This document shows, piece by piece, positions 29,264 to 39,267 of a DNA stretch of 47,400 bases (positions are counted from its first letter, which is position 1; each line of letters opens with the position of its first letter). A program made the translations under genes and the position numbers. The notes below the pieces were generated by a model that saw only the letters and a program-made list of their open reading frames with translations, was not told where the DNA came from and searched no databases. Origin of the DNA: an uncultured Eubacteriales bacterium. Its GTDB lineage: Bacteria > Bacillota > Clostridia > Lachnospirales > Lachnospiraceae. The DNA is taken from assembly GCA_900314525.1 (NCBI GenBank), contig OMVN01000018.1, forward strand, positions 12,534 to 59,933, in the 5' to 3' direction.

Positions 29264-29770
29264 TTATCTCTTCTCTGCGAGATACATCTGAATACTTCTT
29301 CCTTCTAATTTAGCTGGTTTCTCAATTACAGATATATCTGAAAGCAATGCAGCAAAATCATCAAGAATATGTTTACTGCTTGACATATGTGCCATCTCTC
29401 TTCCTCTGAATCTGAGAGTAACTTTTACTCTATCACCTTTTTCAAGGAATTTTCTGGCCATATTTGCCTTTGTGTTCATATCATTTGCTTCAATGTTTGG
29501 AGATAAACGAACCTCTTTTACATCTATTGTTTTCTGCTTTTTCTTTGCTTCTTTTTCTTTTCTAGCCTGCTCATACTTGAACTTGCCATAATTTATAATC
29601 TTGCATACCGGTGGTTTTGCATTAGGCGCAATCTTTACTAAATCAAGCTCTGCTTCTCTTGCGATTTTCAAAGCCTCTTTAGCTGACATAATTCCATACT
29701 GTTTACCATCATCACCGACTACACGTACCTCTTTGTCTCTGATCTGTTCGTTAATACTTAACTCGCTAAT
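29264..29770 (-). CDS. infC: Translation initiation factor IF-3 (AUU start)
   Basis: Prevents premature 50S joining and checks the start codon. No ATG gives the full protein: the first in-frame ATG at 29689 would cut off the N-terminal domain start. Reading upstream gives [18 protein letters not shown], which is the normal IF-3 N-terminus, beginning at an ATT codon (29768-29770) 9 bp after GGAGG. This is the well-known unusual AUU initiation used for IF-3 autoregulation. The product is 168 residues, the usual length. It is the first gene of the operon, behind an attenuator leader. Confidence 0.95.
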   Translation of the reverse strand: MSELSINEQIRDKEVRVVGDDGKQYGIMSAKEALKIAREAELDLVKIAPNAKPPVCKIINYGKFKYEQARKEKEAKKKQKTIDVKEVRLSPNIEANDMNTKANMARKFLEKGDRVKVTLRFRGREMAHMSSSKHILDDFAALLSDISVIEKPAKLEGRSIQMYLAEKR

Positions 29771-29920
29771 AGTAGTACACCTCCAAAATTTACTAACTGT
29801 TAATTATATGCAAAAAAAGTGGATAGCTAGACTATCCACATAAATTACAAACTATAAACCATATGTCACGCAATTGTGCATAGGTGAGAGTGGATACTCT
29901 GCTTTTCTTTTATTCACAAT
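29771..29920 (-). promoter_or_regulatory. L20-type leader of infC-rpmI-rplT
   Basis: The roughly 150-nt 5' leader holds an intrinsic terminator (29812-29839) ahead of infC. On the minus strand, GTATCCAC at 29890-29897 can pair with the terminator's left arm and would act as an antiterminator. This is the arrangement of the Firmicute L20 leader, in which excess L20 favours termination. Confidence 0.8.
29812..29839 (-). terminator. infC leader attenuator
   Basis: The 8-bp stem 29819-29826/29832-29839 with 5-nt loop is followed by seven U residues on the minus strand, about 40 nt before the infC start. Confidence 0.85.
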
Positions 29921-29926
29921 ATCAAC

Positions 29927-29955
29927 ATTTTATCATTAAAATCAGACAATGTCAA
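29927..29955 (-). promoter_or_regulatory. infC operon promoter
   Basis: On the minus strand, perfect -35 TTGACA (29950-29955), 17-bp spacer and -10 TAAAAT (29927-29932), immediately after the crh stop. Confidence 0.88.
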
Positions 29956-29960
29956 CCCTT

Positions 29961-30218
29961 TTATTCTTCATTCTCAAGGAATTTTTCTATTTCATCAATT
30001 GCATCCTGCTCATCGTTGCCATCAGCACTTACTTTTATTTCCTCTCCTGCTGGAAGTCCCAGTGTCATCATTCCCATAATACTCTTTGCATTAACTCTCT
30101 TATTATCATATTCTACGTAAATAGCACTGTCAAACTGACTTGCTTTCTGAACAAAAACTGCTATTGGTCTGGCCTCAAGACCTGTACGTATCTCAATTTT
30201 CATATTTTTTGTTATCAT
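29961..30218 (-). CDS. crh: HPr-like protein with Glu at position 15 (Crh type)
   Basis: The 85-residue protein has the HPr fold. With the ATG chosen, the segment GLEARPIA puts Glu at position 15, where PTS HPr has the phospho-accepting His and Bacillus Crh has Gln. S46 (NAKSIMGMMTLGLPAGEEI) is the HPr kinase target serine. It therefore cannot carry sugar-phosphotransfer phosphate but can be Ser-phosphorylated and act as a CcpA co-repressor. The E15/S46 numbering itself supports the start at 30218. The order rapZ-whiA-crh matches Bacillus, and HPr kinase is in the same gene run. Confidence 0.85.
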   Translation of the reverse strand: MITKNMKIEIRTGLEARPIAVFVQKASQFDSAIYVEYDNKRVNAKSIMGMMTLGLPAGEEIKVSADGNDEQDAIDEIEKFLENEE

Positions 30219-30268
30219 AACAAATACACCATGCCTTTCAAAATATCTTGCAACAAATTATGTTGTTT

Positions 30269-31216
30269 TTATTTTCGTAAATCGTCTGCTATTCCACTAA
30301 TTTTTCTCAATCTATGGTTAACTCCCGATTTACCTACTGGAGATGACAACATTTCTCCGAGTTCCTTTAGAGATGAGTCTGGATTCTCAAGTCTTAATTT
30401 TGCTATTTCCATCAGTGGTCCAGGTAAATGTGACAGACCCACAGTATCATTTATATACTTTATATCTTCTATCTGTCTCACTGCTGCCGATACCGTTTTG
30501 TTTAAATTGGCCATTTCACAATTAAACTTACGATTGACGGAATTTCGCATTTCTTTAAGAATTCTGACATTTTCTAATTCCATTAATGAGATATGAGCCT
30601 CCATAATATTTAACATATCTACAATACCAGATCCTTCTTTAACGTATACGACAAAATGTTTCTTTCTTTCTATAATTTTGGCTTCTACGTAAAAACATGA
30701 AATTATATTTTTTATCTGCTCTGCTTTTGCAAGTGCGCTACAGACAATCTCAAAATGATAAAATTTATTTGGATCACTGACTGATCCAGCAGCAAGAAAA
30801 GCCCCTCGTATAAATGCTCTCTTACAACATTCCTTCTGAATAATAATATTATCAGAAACCGATAAGTTCTCACTTATTTCACCATATCTGTCAATTAATT
30901 TCGATGCCCTCAAGATCTTTATTGCATCATCATGATGCTTCACAACCACCGAGTAAATACTCACATTTGCATTACATCGAATGGAAATCTCCGTATCTAT
31001 ACTATATGTTTTTTTCAATAAAGTAAAGTATTTTCTTGCAACTGCAATATTTTCTGTATGTATCTTTACCATGTATTTGTCGTCCATGGATATTATTATT
31101 CTGCCGCACATACTTATAATTGCTGCTATTTCAGCTATTTGACAATGCCTGGCATTTGACCAGTGTCTTGATAATTCGTCTTTTACTTTTCCCGAAAATG
31201 ACATATCTAAAACCAT
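30269..31216 (-). CDS. whiA: WhiA family DNA-binding protein
   Basis: Conserved protein with a LAGLIDADG-homing-endonuclease-like N-terminal domain and a C-terminal helix-turn-helix, linked in other Gram-positives to division and sporulation control. The 315-residue length is normal. The N-terminal MSFSGKVKDELSRHW segment is typical. The last 90 residues carry the HTH (ENPDSSLKELGEMLSSPVGKSGVNHRLRKI). The start is uncertain between ATG 31216 and ATG 31204, because the AAAGG site is close to the first and far from the second. Confidence 0.93.
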   Translation of the reverse strand: MVLDMSFSGKVKDELSRHWSNARHCQIAEIAAIISMCGRIIISMDDKYMVKIHTENIAVARKYFTLLKKTYSIDTEISIRCNANVSIYSVVVKHHDDAIKILRASKLIDRYGEISENLSVSDNIIIQKECCKRAFIRGAFLAAGSVSDPNKFYHFEIVCSALAKAEQIKNIISCFYVEAKIIERKKHFVVYVKEGSGIVDMLNIMEAHISLMELENVRILKEMRNSVNRKFNCEMANLNKTVSAAVRQIEDIKYINDTVGLSHLPGPLMEIAKLRLENPDSSLKELGEMLSSPVGKSGVNHRLRKISGIADDLRK

Positions 31217-31257
31217 GCCTTTCCAATTTCTATATCATTTTGGCACACTTATGCATT

Positions 31258-32118
31258 TTAACGCAAAATGTCACGATGTGCAACCTTTATTCCAAGATTT
31301 TCATCTTTTGAAAGTTTTTCATATATTTCATTGGCAACTGTAACTGACCTATGCTTACCGCCTGTACATCCAATTCCAATTAAAAGCTGGTTCTTTCCTT
31401 CTTTAACATAATTAGGAATTAAGAACTTTATCATGTCATTTAATTTCTCGATAAATTTCTCAGAAACCTCTGAATTCATTACATACTTCTTTACATCATC
31501 ATCATTTCCAGTTTTGTTTTTCAATTCCTCAACATAATAAGGATTTGGCATAAATCTGACATCAAATATAAGATCTGCATCAACCGGTATCCCATATTTA
31601 AATCCAAACGAGAGAATAGTCACAAATAAATTTTTGTATTTTTTATCTGCGATAAATATATCTTCAATTTTCATTCTCAAATCTCTTGTCAGAAGATTGC
31701 TCGTGTCAATTATGTAATCAGACTGTTTTCTAATAAATTCCAGTTTTTCTCTTTCTTTTTTTATTCCCTCATCTACTCTTCCCTCTAATGCAAGTGGATG
31801 TGCTCGTCTTGTTTCTTTAAATCTCTTAATCAGAACGTCATCGCTTGCATCAAGAAAAAGTATTTCATATGCATATCCATATTTTCTCATTTTTGACAAG
31901 GTACTATCTAGTTCAGAAAGTCCTTTACCACTTCTGATATCAATACCCAAAGCTACATTTCTTCTAGTTTTCTCACTCTCCGAAAATGTAATTTCTGCAA
32001 ATTTCAAAATAAGTTCAATAGGGAGATTATCAACACAAAAATAATTATTATCTTCTAGTGTTTTTAAAGCACTGCTCTTTCCTGCTCCTGACATTCCGGT
32101 AATTATAACAAATTTCAT
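31258..32118 (-). CDS. rapZ: RapZ/YvcJ nucleotide-binding protein
   Basis: P-loop protein; in E. coli it is an RNase adapter for GlmZ, and in Bacillus YvcJ has GTPase activity. Its partner here is unknown. The 286-residue protein has Walker A GMSGAGKS at 8-15 and the C-terminal GCTGGKHRS motif. The start is the ATG of MKFVIITG, 7 bp after GGAG; the in-frame TTG upstream overlaps the ribosome site. It lies between murB and whiA. Confidence 0.95.
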   Translation of the reverse strand: MKFVIITGMSGAGKSSALKTLEDNNYFCVDNLPIELILKFAEITFSESEKTRRNVALGIDIRSGKGLSELDSTLSKMRKYGYAYEILFLDASDDVLIKRFKETRRAHPLALEGRVDEGIKKEREKLEFIRKQSDYIIDTSNLLTRDLRMKIEDIFIADKKYKNLFVTILSFGFKYGIPVDADLIFDVRFMPNPYYVEELKNKTGNDDDVKKYVMNSEVSEKFIEKLNDMIKFLIPNYVKEGKNQLLIGIGCTGGKHRSVTVANEIYEKLSKDENLGIKVAHRDILR

Positions 32119-32146
32119 ATTTTTCTCCAATTAATTCAATATCATG

Positions 32147-33046
32147 CTAAATAATTTTTACTTCAGTTTCTAATCTGACTCCAAATTTTTCAAACACAAT
32201 ATCTGAAACATTCTCTATTAACTTTATTATATCTGAAGCTGTTGCATTTCCTTTATTTATAACAAATCCGCAGTGCTTCTCTGAAACACATGCATCACCT
32301 ACGCTATAGCCTCGAAGTCCTGCATCCATAATTAGTTTTCCTGCAAAATATCCTTCTGGCCTTTTAAATGTACTTCCTGCACTTGGAAATTCCAATGGCT
32401 GTTTTTCTTTTCTCGCAGTCATTAGTCTGTTCATTTCTTCTAAAATTTCAGTCTTGTTTCCATTGCGAAGTTTTATAAGGGCACCGGTAACTATGTAATT
32501 ATTATTTTGTATTGCGCTTGTTCTGTAGCCAAATTTCATCTGAGAATTATCAAATTCTACGTTCTTTCCATCACTGTCAACTGCAAATACTTTTACAACT
32601 ACATCTTTGAATTCTCCTCCATAGGCACCTGCGTTCATTGCTACAGCACCGCCTATAAATCCGGGTATACCCGCTGCAAATTCAAAACCTGTTAATGAGT
32701 TATCATATGCAGCTGATGCCACCTTTGAAAGCAGTGCTCCGGCGCCACAATAAATCTCATCACCATTTACTCTTATTTCAGAAAATGGCTTTCCTATCTT
32801 AATCACAACTCCGTCAAAGCCCTCATCCTTAAATAACAAATTACTTCCATTTCCCATAACAAAGTATTTTATGTTATTGTTACTTACATATGATATCAGT
32901 TTTCCCAGTTCTTCATTGCTCTCAGGTGTTACAAAATATCTTGCCTTTCCCCCAGCTCTGAATGTAACATGACTTTTCATATCCTCATTCTCATATATGT
33001 TTTTTTCATCTGTAAAATTACATAATTCTTCATAAATTGAATTCAT
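32147..33046 (-). CDS. murB: UDP-N-acetylenolpyruvoylglucosamine reductase
   Basis: Reduces UDP-GlcNAc-enolpyruvate to UDP-MurNAc with NADPH, for peptidoglycan. The 299-residue protein has an FAD-binding N-terminal part with VMGNGSNLLF and GIPGFIGGAVAMNAGAYGGE. The substrate-binding end has SAGSTFKRPEGYFAGKLI, whose serine is the proton donor of the class. It is the short (type II) MurB. It is in the ftsH-to-crh gene run. Confidence 0.96.
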   Translation of the reverse strand: MNSIYEELCNFTDEKNIYENEDMKSHVTFRAGGKARYFVTPESNEELGKLISYVSNNNIKYFVMGNGSNLLFKDEGFDGVVIKIGKPFSEIRVNGDEIYCGAGALLSKVASAAYDNSLTGFEFAAGIPGFIGGAVAMNAGAYGGEFKDVVVKVFAVDSDGKNVEFDNSQMKFGYRTSAIQNNNYIVTGALIKLRNGNKTEILEEMNRLMTARKEKQPLEFPSAGSTFKRPEGYFAGKLIMDAGLRGYSVGDACVSEKHCGFVINKGNATASDIIKLIENVSDIVFEKFGVRLETEVKII

Positions 33047-33094
33047 GTGGTACTCCTTTTACCTTTTATTTATATGACGTCCACTTTTAAGATA

Positions 33095-34042
33095 TTAGGC
33101 AATTATTAAAGCTGCAGCACCGTACATTCCTGCATCATTTCCAAGAGTTGCAAGTGCAAATTTTGCATTCTTTGTTGCATGGAAAGCATTGTTGCTAAAA
33201 TTATCTTCAATTTTATCAAGAAGGAATTTACCGGCTTTACTTACTCCTCCGCCAATAACAATAACCTGTGGATTTGTAACCGCAGCTATACCTGCAATAG
33301 CATTTCCGAGGTAATATGATAACTGATCAACTTCTTCAGATGCAATCTTGTCCCCTTCCTTTGCAGCGTCAAAAATATCTTTGCATGTTATTTCTTCAAG
33401 ACTTCTGAGTGTTGAATCCTCTGAAGATTTAGCAAGTAATTTCTTTGTTTCTCTCACGATTCCCGTTGCAGAACCTACTGTCTCAAGACAGCCTTTTTTG
33501 CCGCATCCGCAAATTTCTGCATTTTCATCGTATACTGCAGGAATATGTCCAATCTCACCAGCTGCGCCGTTAGATCCTGTGACAATCTTTCCTCCTATAA
33601 TTACGCCTCCTCCTACTCCTGTTCCAAGAGTTACGAGTACAAGGTCCTCAAAACCTCTTCCTCCACCCTGCCATGTTTCTCCAAGTGCAGCGACATTGGC
33701 ATCATTTCCAGCCTTAACCTTAACCCCACCTAACATCTGTGAAAGTTTCTCTTCTACATTAAACATTCCCCATCCTAAATTTACGCAATTTAAAACAGTT
33801 CCATCCTTTGTAATTGGTCCTGGTATACCAATTCCAACTCCAATTAGGTTGTCTCTTGTTATTTTCTTTTCTACAAGTTTTGCCTCGATTGATTCACAGA
33901 TATCTGGAAGAATATGACTTCCCTCGTCTTCTTTTCTTGTAGGTATTTCAAAGCTGTCTACTAATTTAGCATCATCTGCTGTAAATAATCCAATTTTTAC
34001 TGTTGTTCCTCCGACATCTATTCCAAAACATACTTTTTCCAT
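33095..34042 (-). CDS. glcK: ROK family glucokinase
   Basis: Phosphorylates glucose with ATP. The 315-residue protein has the N-terminal phosphate loop DVGGTTVK, the sugar-binding GNDANVAALGE and EIGHIP, and the ROK zinc motif CGCGKKGCLE. No helix-turn-helix precedes it, so it is a kinase and not a repressor. The start is the ATG 6 bp after AGGTG; a GTG upstream overlaps that site. The location between hprK and murB ties it to the carbon-control cluster. Confidence 0.95.
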   Translation of the reverse strand: MEKVCFGIDVGGTTVKIGLFTADDAKLVDSFEIPTRKEDEGSHILPDICESIEAKLVEKKITRDNLIGVGIGIPGPITKDGTVLNCVNLGWGMFNVEEKLSQMLGGVKVKAGNDANVAALGETWQGGGRGFEDLVLVTLGTGVGGGVIIGGKIVTGSNGAAGEIGHIPAVYDENAEICGCGKKGCLETVGSATGIVRETKKLLAKSSEDSTLRSLEEITCKDIFDAAKEGDKIASEEVDQLSYYLGNAIAGIAAVTNPQVIVIGGGVSKAGKFLLDKIEDNFSNNAFHATKNAKFALATLGNDAGMYGAAALIIA

Positions 34043-34080
34043 AATATTCACCTATTTATAATATTCCCTTTCGTTTATTT

Positions 34081-35016
34081 TTATTTTTCTGCCATAGCTT
34101 TTCCGATATTCTCCTGAACTCTTCTGTACAATTCCTGAGCAGCATTATATCCCATCTTCTTCTGTCTGTGGTTAACTGCTGCTGATTCTACAATAATTGC
34201 AAGATTTCTACCTGGACGGATAGGAATAGAATGGCATACAACCTTATTTCCAAGAAATTCTGTGTATTGTTCTTCAAGACCTAATCTGTCATATTCTTTA
34301 TCTTTATTCCAGTCCTCAAGTTTTATTACCATATCTATGGCCTGAGTTTCTTTTACACTCTCTACACCAAATAATGTCTTTACATCAATGATTCCTATAC
34401 CTCTAAGTTCAATAAAATGTCTTGTAATATCTGGTGATGTACCTATTAATGTTTCATCACTTACTTTGTGAATTTCTACAACATCATCAGTTACAAGTCT
34501 GTGTCCTCTCTTTATAAGTTCAAGTGCTGCTTCACTTTTACCTATTCCGCTCTCACCCATGATGAGAACACCTTCACCATAAACATCAACTAAAACTCCA
34601 TGAATAGATATTACCGGTGCAAGTTCAACGTTTAACCATCTTATAATTTCAGCCATAAATGCTGATGTTATCATCTTAGTCACAAGAATTGGAACACCAT
34701 ATCTCTTGCCTGCCTCAATTAAATCTGCATCTGGCATAAGTCCCCTGCAGAAAATCACACATGGAAACTTTGTACTCAGAAGCTGATCATAAATGTACTT
34801 TCTTCTTCCATCATCCAGAGTAGATAAATATGTATGTTCTACATGTCCGATTACCTGGACTCTGTCTGTAGGAAAATGTTCAAAAAATCCCGTTAACTGC
34901 AGTGCCGGTCTGTTAATATCGGTTGAAGTAACTTCTATTCCTTCCACATCAATCTCAGGTGTAAGGTTATCAAGTTGCATTTTTTCTATTATCTTTGATA
35001 AAGATACTGATTGCAT
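34081..35016 (-). CDS. hprK: HPr kinase/phosphorylase
   Basis: Phosphorylates Ser46 of HPr and Crh in response to sugar metabolites, and reverses this. The 311-residue protein has an N-terminal domain, a P-loop GESGIGKS at 154-161 and the conserved H139 just before it. The C-terminal HPrK signature (GIDIIDVKTLFG-like region) is present as IGIIDVKTLFG. The start is the ATG of MQSVSLSK after GAGGAG; the longer frame runs through that ribosome site. crh, its likely substrate, lies downstream in the same run. Confidence 0.97.
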   Translation of the reverse strand: MQSVSLSKIIEKMQLDNLTPEIDVEGIEVTSTDINRPALQLTGFFEHFPTDRVQVIGHVEHTYLSTLDDGRRKYIYDQLLSTKFPCVIFCRGLMPDADLIEAGKRYGVPILVTKMITSAFMAEIIRWLNVELAPVISIHGVLVDVYGEGVLIMGESGIGKSEAALELIKRGHRLVTDDVVEIHKVSDETLIGTSPDITRHFIELRGIGIIDVKTLFGVESVKETQAIDMVIKLEDWNKDKEYDRLGLEEQYTEFLGNKVVCHSIPIRPGRNLAIIVESAAVNHRQKKMGYNAAQELYRRVQENIGKAMAEK

Positions 35017-35064
35017 AATTTTCTCCTCGTTCACTGAATAATTTTATTGTACAATTATATCATA

Positions 35065-36921
35065 TCAGTGAAAAAAATCATAGACCTTTTGGGCGGCCCT
35101 TTCATTCATGGAATCTACATTTTTGAGTCTTGTAACGCTGGCATTTTTTATATCTTCAATTGAATTAAATTCTCTCAGAAGAGCATTTCTTCTTGCTTCT
35201 CCAATTCCTTCTATATCATCTAAAATTGAGTGTACCTGTTTTTTGCTTCTTAAATCCTTATGAAATGTAATTGCAAATCTGTGAGCCTCATCCTGAATTC
35301 TTGTAATCAGTCTGAATCCTTCACTATGAGTATCAATAGGAATTTCCTGATTTTCAAAATACAGACCTCTTGTTCTGTGGTGATCATCTTTAACCATTCC
35401 ACAAACAGGAATATTTATACCAAATTCTTCCAGAACCGAAAGTGCAATGTTCACCTGACCTCGTCCTCCATCCATCATAATAAGGTCCGGAAATCTAGTG
35501 AAACTGCTATATTCTTTTCCATTTGAAGTTTCTTTCAATTCCTCAATCTCTTCAAGTCCGTGTCTGAATCTTCTTGTTAGCACCTCTCTCATGCTGGCAT
35601 AATCATCAGGTCCTGTCACAGTTTTAATCTTAAATTTTCTGTAATCACTGCGTTTCGGTTTCCCATCTTCATATACAACCATTGACCCAACTGAATCGAA
35701 ACCATTTGTATTCGAAATATCGAATGCTTCAATTCTCTTTGTATAATCAAGCCCCAGAAGCCCATCTATCTCTGCAATGGCCCCTCTGGTCTTTCTCTCT
35801 TCACTTCTCAGTTTGTCAATATCTTGTTCAAGTACAATCCTAGCATTTCTTGCAGCAAGTTCTACAAGTTTTTCTTTATCGCCCTTCTGCGGATTCTTAA
35901 CTACAACTTTTGAACCTCTTTTTATAGACAGCCATTTTTCTACTAATTCCAAATCATCTATTTCTTCCTGAATAAGCAATTCCTTAGGAATAAATGGTGA
36001 ACCACCATAATACTGCTTAATGAAATTAGTCATTACTTCTCTGCCTGTCGCAAGTGGTGCCAGCTCTATATGGAAATGTTCTCTTCCAAGTACTTTTCCA
36101 TTTCTTACAAAAAATACCTGTACCACAGCATCGTTGCCTTCCATAGCATATGCAATAATATCCCTGTCCATGCTTTCATCTTTTGTAATTTTCTGTCTTT
36201 TTGATGTCTCATTTACACTTTTTATCAAATCTCGATATGCTGCGGCATCTTCAAATCTCATTTCGTCCGATGCTTTATACATTTTTTCCTCAAGCATTTT
36301 AATTACATGCTCATATTTACCATTCAGGAAATCCAGTGCTTTTTTTATATTTTCACCATATTCCTTCTGGGAAATATAGCCCATACATGGTGCATCACAT
36401 TGTTTGATCTGATAATTAAGACATGGTCTCTGTTTATTTATATCTTTCGGAAGATTTCTGCTGCATGTTCTTGTTTTGTATAATTTTGATACAAGTTCAA
36501 TTGTATTTTTTACAGCACCAGCACTGGGATATGGTCCAAAATATTTTGCTCCGTCTTTTTTCATCTGTCTCGCAAAAATTATTCTTGGAAAAGGCTCATT
36601 TACTGTAACCTTGATAAATGGGTATGCCTTATCATCTTTCAGCATAGTATTATATTTAGGTTTATGTTCTTTTATCAGATTACACTCAAGTATAAGCGCT
36701 TCTAACTCTGAATCTGTGACGATGTACTCAAATCTGGAAACCTGAGAGACCATCTTATTTATTTTAGCGGTTCTCTTTCTGCTAATCTGAAAGTACTGTC
36801 TAACCCTGTTTTTTAGGCTGATTGCCTTTCCTATATAAATAATTTCATCATTTGAACCATGCATAATATAAACTCCCGGTGATGCCGGGAGTTTCTTTAA
36901 TTCTTCTTCTATTACAAACAT
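35065..36921 (-). CDS. uvrC: UvrABC excinuclease subunit C
   Basis: Makes both incisions in nucleotide excision repair. The 618-residue protein has a GIY-YIG domain at about 8-85 ([20 protein letters not shown]), a UVR motif near 200-235, the RNase H-like UvrC domain with [10 protein letters not shown], and a C-terminal HhH pair. The start is the ATG of [10 protein letters not shown] after GGAG; the upstream ATG overlaps the ribosome site. It begins 18 bp after ftsH. Confidence 0.97.
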   Translation of the reverse strand: MFVIEEELKKLPASPGVYIMHGSNDEIIYIGKAISLKNRVRQYFQISRKRTAKINKMVSQVSRFEYIVTDSELEALILECNLIKEHKPKYNTMLKDDKAYPFIKVTVNEPFPRIIFARQMKKDGAKYFGPYPSAGAVKNTIELVSKLYKTRTCSRNLPKDINKQRPCLNYQIKQCDAPCMGYISQKEYGENIKKALDFLNGKYEHVIKMLEEKMYKASDEMRFEDAAAYRDLIKSVNETSKRQKITKDESMDRDIIAYAMEGNDAVVQVFFVRNGKVLGREHFHIELAPLATGREVMTNFIKQYYGGSPFIPKELLIQEEIDDLELVEKWLSIKRGSKVVVKNPQKGDKEKLVELAARNARIVLEQDIDKLRSEERKTRGAIAEIDGLLGLDYTKRIEAFDISNTNGFDSVGSMVVYEDGKPKRSDYRKFKIKTVTGPDDYASMREVLTRRFRHGLEEIEELKETSNGKEYSSFTRFPDLIMMDGGRGQVNIALSVLEEFGINIPVCGMVKDDHHRTRGLYFENQEIPIDTHSEGFRLITRIQDEAHRFAITFHKDLRSKKQVHSILDDIEGIGEARRNALLREFNSIEDIKNASVTRLKNVDSMNERAAQKVYDFFH

Positions 36922-36939
36922 AATATTCTCCATAAAATA

Positions 36940-38952
36940 TTATTGAATATTTTTATCATCAGTCTCACCATTATAGTGCTCGTCTAACTTTTCGCCTGTT
37001 ACTCTCTCAAAAATATCTAAAAATTCCTGACCTGTAAGTGTCTCTTTATCATATAAATATAAAGATATCTGTTCGAGTACATCCTGATGAGTAGTTACAA
37101 TTTCTTTAGCTTTTGCATAGCATTCTTTAAGAAGTTTGTTAACCTCTTCATCAACAAGTGTTGCTGTCTGATCTGAACATGTAAGTTTTGCTCCGCCATC
37201 TAAGTACTGGCTCTGTACCGAAGCAAGTTTCATCATTCCAAATCTTTCTGACATACCAAATCTTGTAATCATATTCCATGCAATATTTGTTGCCTGTTCC
37301 ATATCATTTGCAGCACCACCTGTAACTGAATCAAAAGTAACCTCTTCTGCTGCCCTACCTCCAAATAAGGTGACAATCTCGGAAATCAATTCATCTTTAG
37401 TCTGCAGATTCTTTTCTTCTTCTGGATAATGCATAACATATCCCAAAGCTCCGCCTGTTCTTGGAATAATTGTTATCTTCTGAACTGGTTCTGTATGATT
37501 CTGGAATGCTGATACTATTGCGTGTCCAACTTCATGATATGCTACAATCTTCTTTTCCTTCTCTGATAAAATCTTGTTTTTCTTTTCTTTACCTGCAATT
37601 ACAAGTTCAACTGCATCTAATAAATCCTTCTGGGAAATAGCTTTTTTCCCGTTTTTTACAGCATTGATTGCAGCTTCATTTACCATATTTGCCAAGTCAG
37701 CTCCAACAGAACCGGCAGTTGCAAATGCAACACCTTTCAAATCTACTGTTTCGTCCATTGGTACATTTTTCGTATGAACCTTTAAAATATCTATTCTTCC
37801 CTTTAAATCAGGTACATCTACTATTATTCTTCTATCAAATCGTCCTGGTCTTAAGAGCGCCTTATCTAGAACCTCTGGTCTGTTAGTAGCACCGAGAATA
37901 AATAATCCTTTTGATGAGTCAAAACCATCCATTTCTGAAAGCAGCTGATTTAATGTCTGCTCTCTCTCATCATTTCCTCCGCCATATTGTCCATCTCTGC
38001 TCTTACCAATGGCATCAACCTCGTCAATAAAAATAATACATGGTGCAGACTGCTGTGCCTGTTTAAATAAATCTCTTACTCTGGATGCTCCTACACCAAC
38101 AAACATTTCCACGAAATCAGATCCCGAAATTGAGAAAAATGGAACCTTTGCTTCACCTGCTACTGCTTTAGCAAGCAATGTCTTACCTGTACCTGGAGGT
38201 CCTACAAGAAGTGCTCCCTTTGGAAGCTTAGCACCAATACTGCTATATTTTCCAGGATTATGAAGGAAATCAACAATTTCTGTGAGTGATTCTTTTGCCT
38301 CTTCCTGTCCTGCTACATCCTCAAATGTAACGCCAGTCTCTTTCTCCATATATACCTTGGCATTTGATTTGCCAACTCCCATCATTCCCGAACCTTTGCT
38401 TATCCTTCTGAATAATAAAGACATTATGATATATATGATTCCTAATGGAAGTAAAAATTCAAAAATAAATGATTTTATACTTGATTTTTCGTCAGATACT
38501 TCGCCTTTAAATTTAACATTTTTCTCTTCTAATAACTGAATAATGTTCTCATCGTCAAGCCTTGTAGTCCATTCTGTATATCCATTTCCAAAATATTTGC
38601 TTCCCAAAGCAAAATTTACATCGTCCCGTTCTTCTTCATCTTCAACGTTCTTACTATCCTTTGGTGTAATAATAATCTTCTGTCCAGAGAAAACAACTTT
38701 TTCAATCTCGTCATTTTTAATCTGCTTTACAAACTTGTCATAAGTTATCTCTTTTGTTGTAGCCTTCTCTAACAGTTCCGACATAACTGTTGATGCAATT
38801 AATGTAACTAAAACAGCTACAACCAGAATTATAATTGTTTGTTTTCTCTTATTTCCGTTGTTCCCATTTCTATTACGATTACCGTTATTGTCTCCGCCAT
38901 TCTGATTGTTATATCCGTCTCCACCACCGTTGTCATAATTATTTATCGCCAT
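36940..38952 (-). CDS. ftsH: ATP-dependent zinc metalloprotease FtsH
   Basis: Membrane AAA protease for quality control. The 670-residue protein has an Asn/Gly-rich cytosolic N-terminus (1-33), TM1 at about 39-57, an extracytoplasmic loop and TM2 at about 163-182. The AAA domain has Walker A GPPGTGKT at 251-258 and Walker B IIFIDE. The M41 protease site is HEVGH at 473-477. The conserved loop usually written TPGFSGADL reads TAGSVGADL here. The Asn/Gly-rich leader is longer than in most FtsH proteins. It is the first gene of the run that ends at crh. Confidence 0.97.
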   Translation of the reverse strand: MAINNYDNGGGDGYNNQNGGDNNGNRNRNGNNGNKRKQTIIILVVAVLVTLIASTVMSELLEKATTKEITYDKFVKQIKNDEIEKVVFSGQKIIITPKDSKNVEDEEERDDVNFALGSKYFGNGYTEWTTRLDDENIIQLLEEKNVKFKGEVSDEKSSIKSFIFEFLLPLGIIYIIMSLLFRRISKGSGMMGVGKSNAKVYMEKETGVTFEDVAGQEEAKESLTEIVDFLHNPGKYSSIGAKLPKGALLVGPPGTGKTLLAKAVAGEAKVPFFSISGSDFVEMFVGVGASRVRDLFKQAQQSAPCIIFIDEVDAIGKSRDGQYGGGNDEREQTLNQLLSEMDGFDSSKGLFILGATNRPEVLDKALLRPGRFDRRIIVDVPDLKGRIDILKVHTKNVPMDETVDLKGVAFATAGSVGADLANMVNEAAINAVKNGKKAISQKDLLDAVELVIAGKEKKNKILSEKEKKIVAYHEVGHAIVSAFQNHTEPVQKITIIPRTGGALGYVMHYPEEEKNLQTKDELISEIVTLFGGRAAEEVTFDSVTGGAANDMEQATNIAWNMITRFGMSERFGMMKLASVQSQYLDGGAKLTCSDQTATLVDEEVNKLLKECYAKAKEIVTTHQDVLEQISLYLYDKETLTGQEFLDIFERVTGEKLDEHYNGETDDKNIQ

Positions 38953-39267
38953 ATATATACCTGATGTCTGTTAGACTTCCTTTCTTAGTTATTGCTTTAA
39001 TTGCTATTATACTATTAAAATAATAGTCTTTTTAGTGTTGTTTAAATATATCTTCTTATTATAAATTTAGTCTTTCCATAAATCAATACCATTATCAAAT
39101 TTTTATTTATTTTTCATATATAATTATCTTGCATTCTACAATTCTTGGATGTATAATTCTGTCTGTGTTTTGTGTAAAAATACTTTTATTTTTGTGTCAC
39201 TTTTTATGACAGATATAGATCTAAAATTATACAAAAGATACTAAAATTGAAAGGCACATTTATAATT
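38953..39267. other. AT-rich divergent intergenic region ftsH/ykuD
   Basis: No gene is seen. The minus strand has a TATAAT hexamer at 39006-39011 that could serve ftsH, without a convincing -35 box. The plus strand has a good promoter at 39129-39157 for the L,D-transpeptidase. The rest is AT-rich with no strong hairpin. Confidence 0.6.
39129..39157 (+). promoter_or_regulatory. Promoter of L,D-transpeptidase gene
   Basis: -35 TTGCAT (39129-39134), 17-bp spacer, perfect -10 TATAAT (39152-39157), about 100 bp before the start codon. Confidence 0.7.

Noticed and set aside
36922-36933. Extended N-termini (MEN-, MEK-, MNEE-) for uvrC, rapZ, hprK, glcK and the ABC-F gene
   Set aside because: These codons are the Shine-Dalgarno sequence itself read in frame; family-like starts follow 5-8 bp later.
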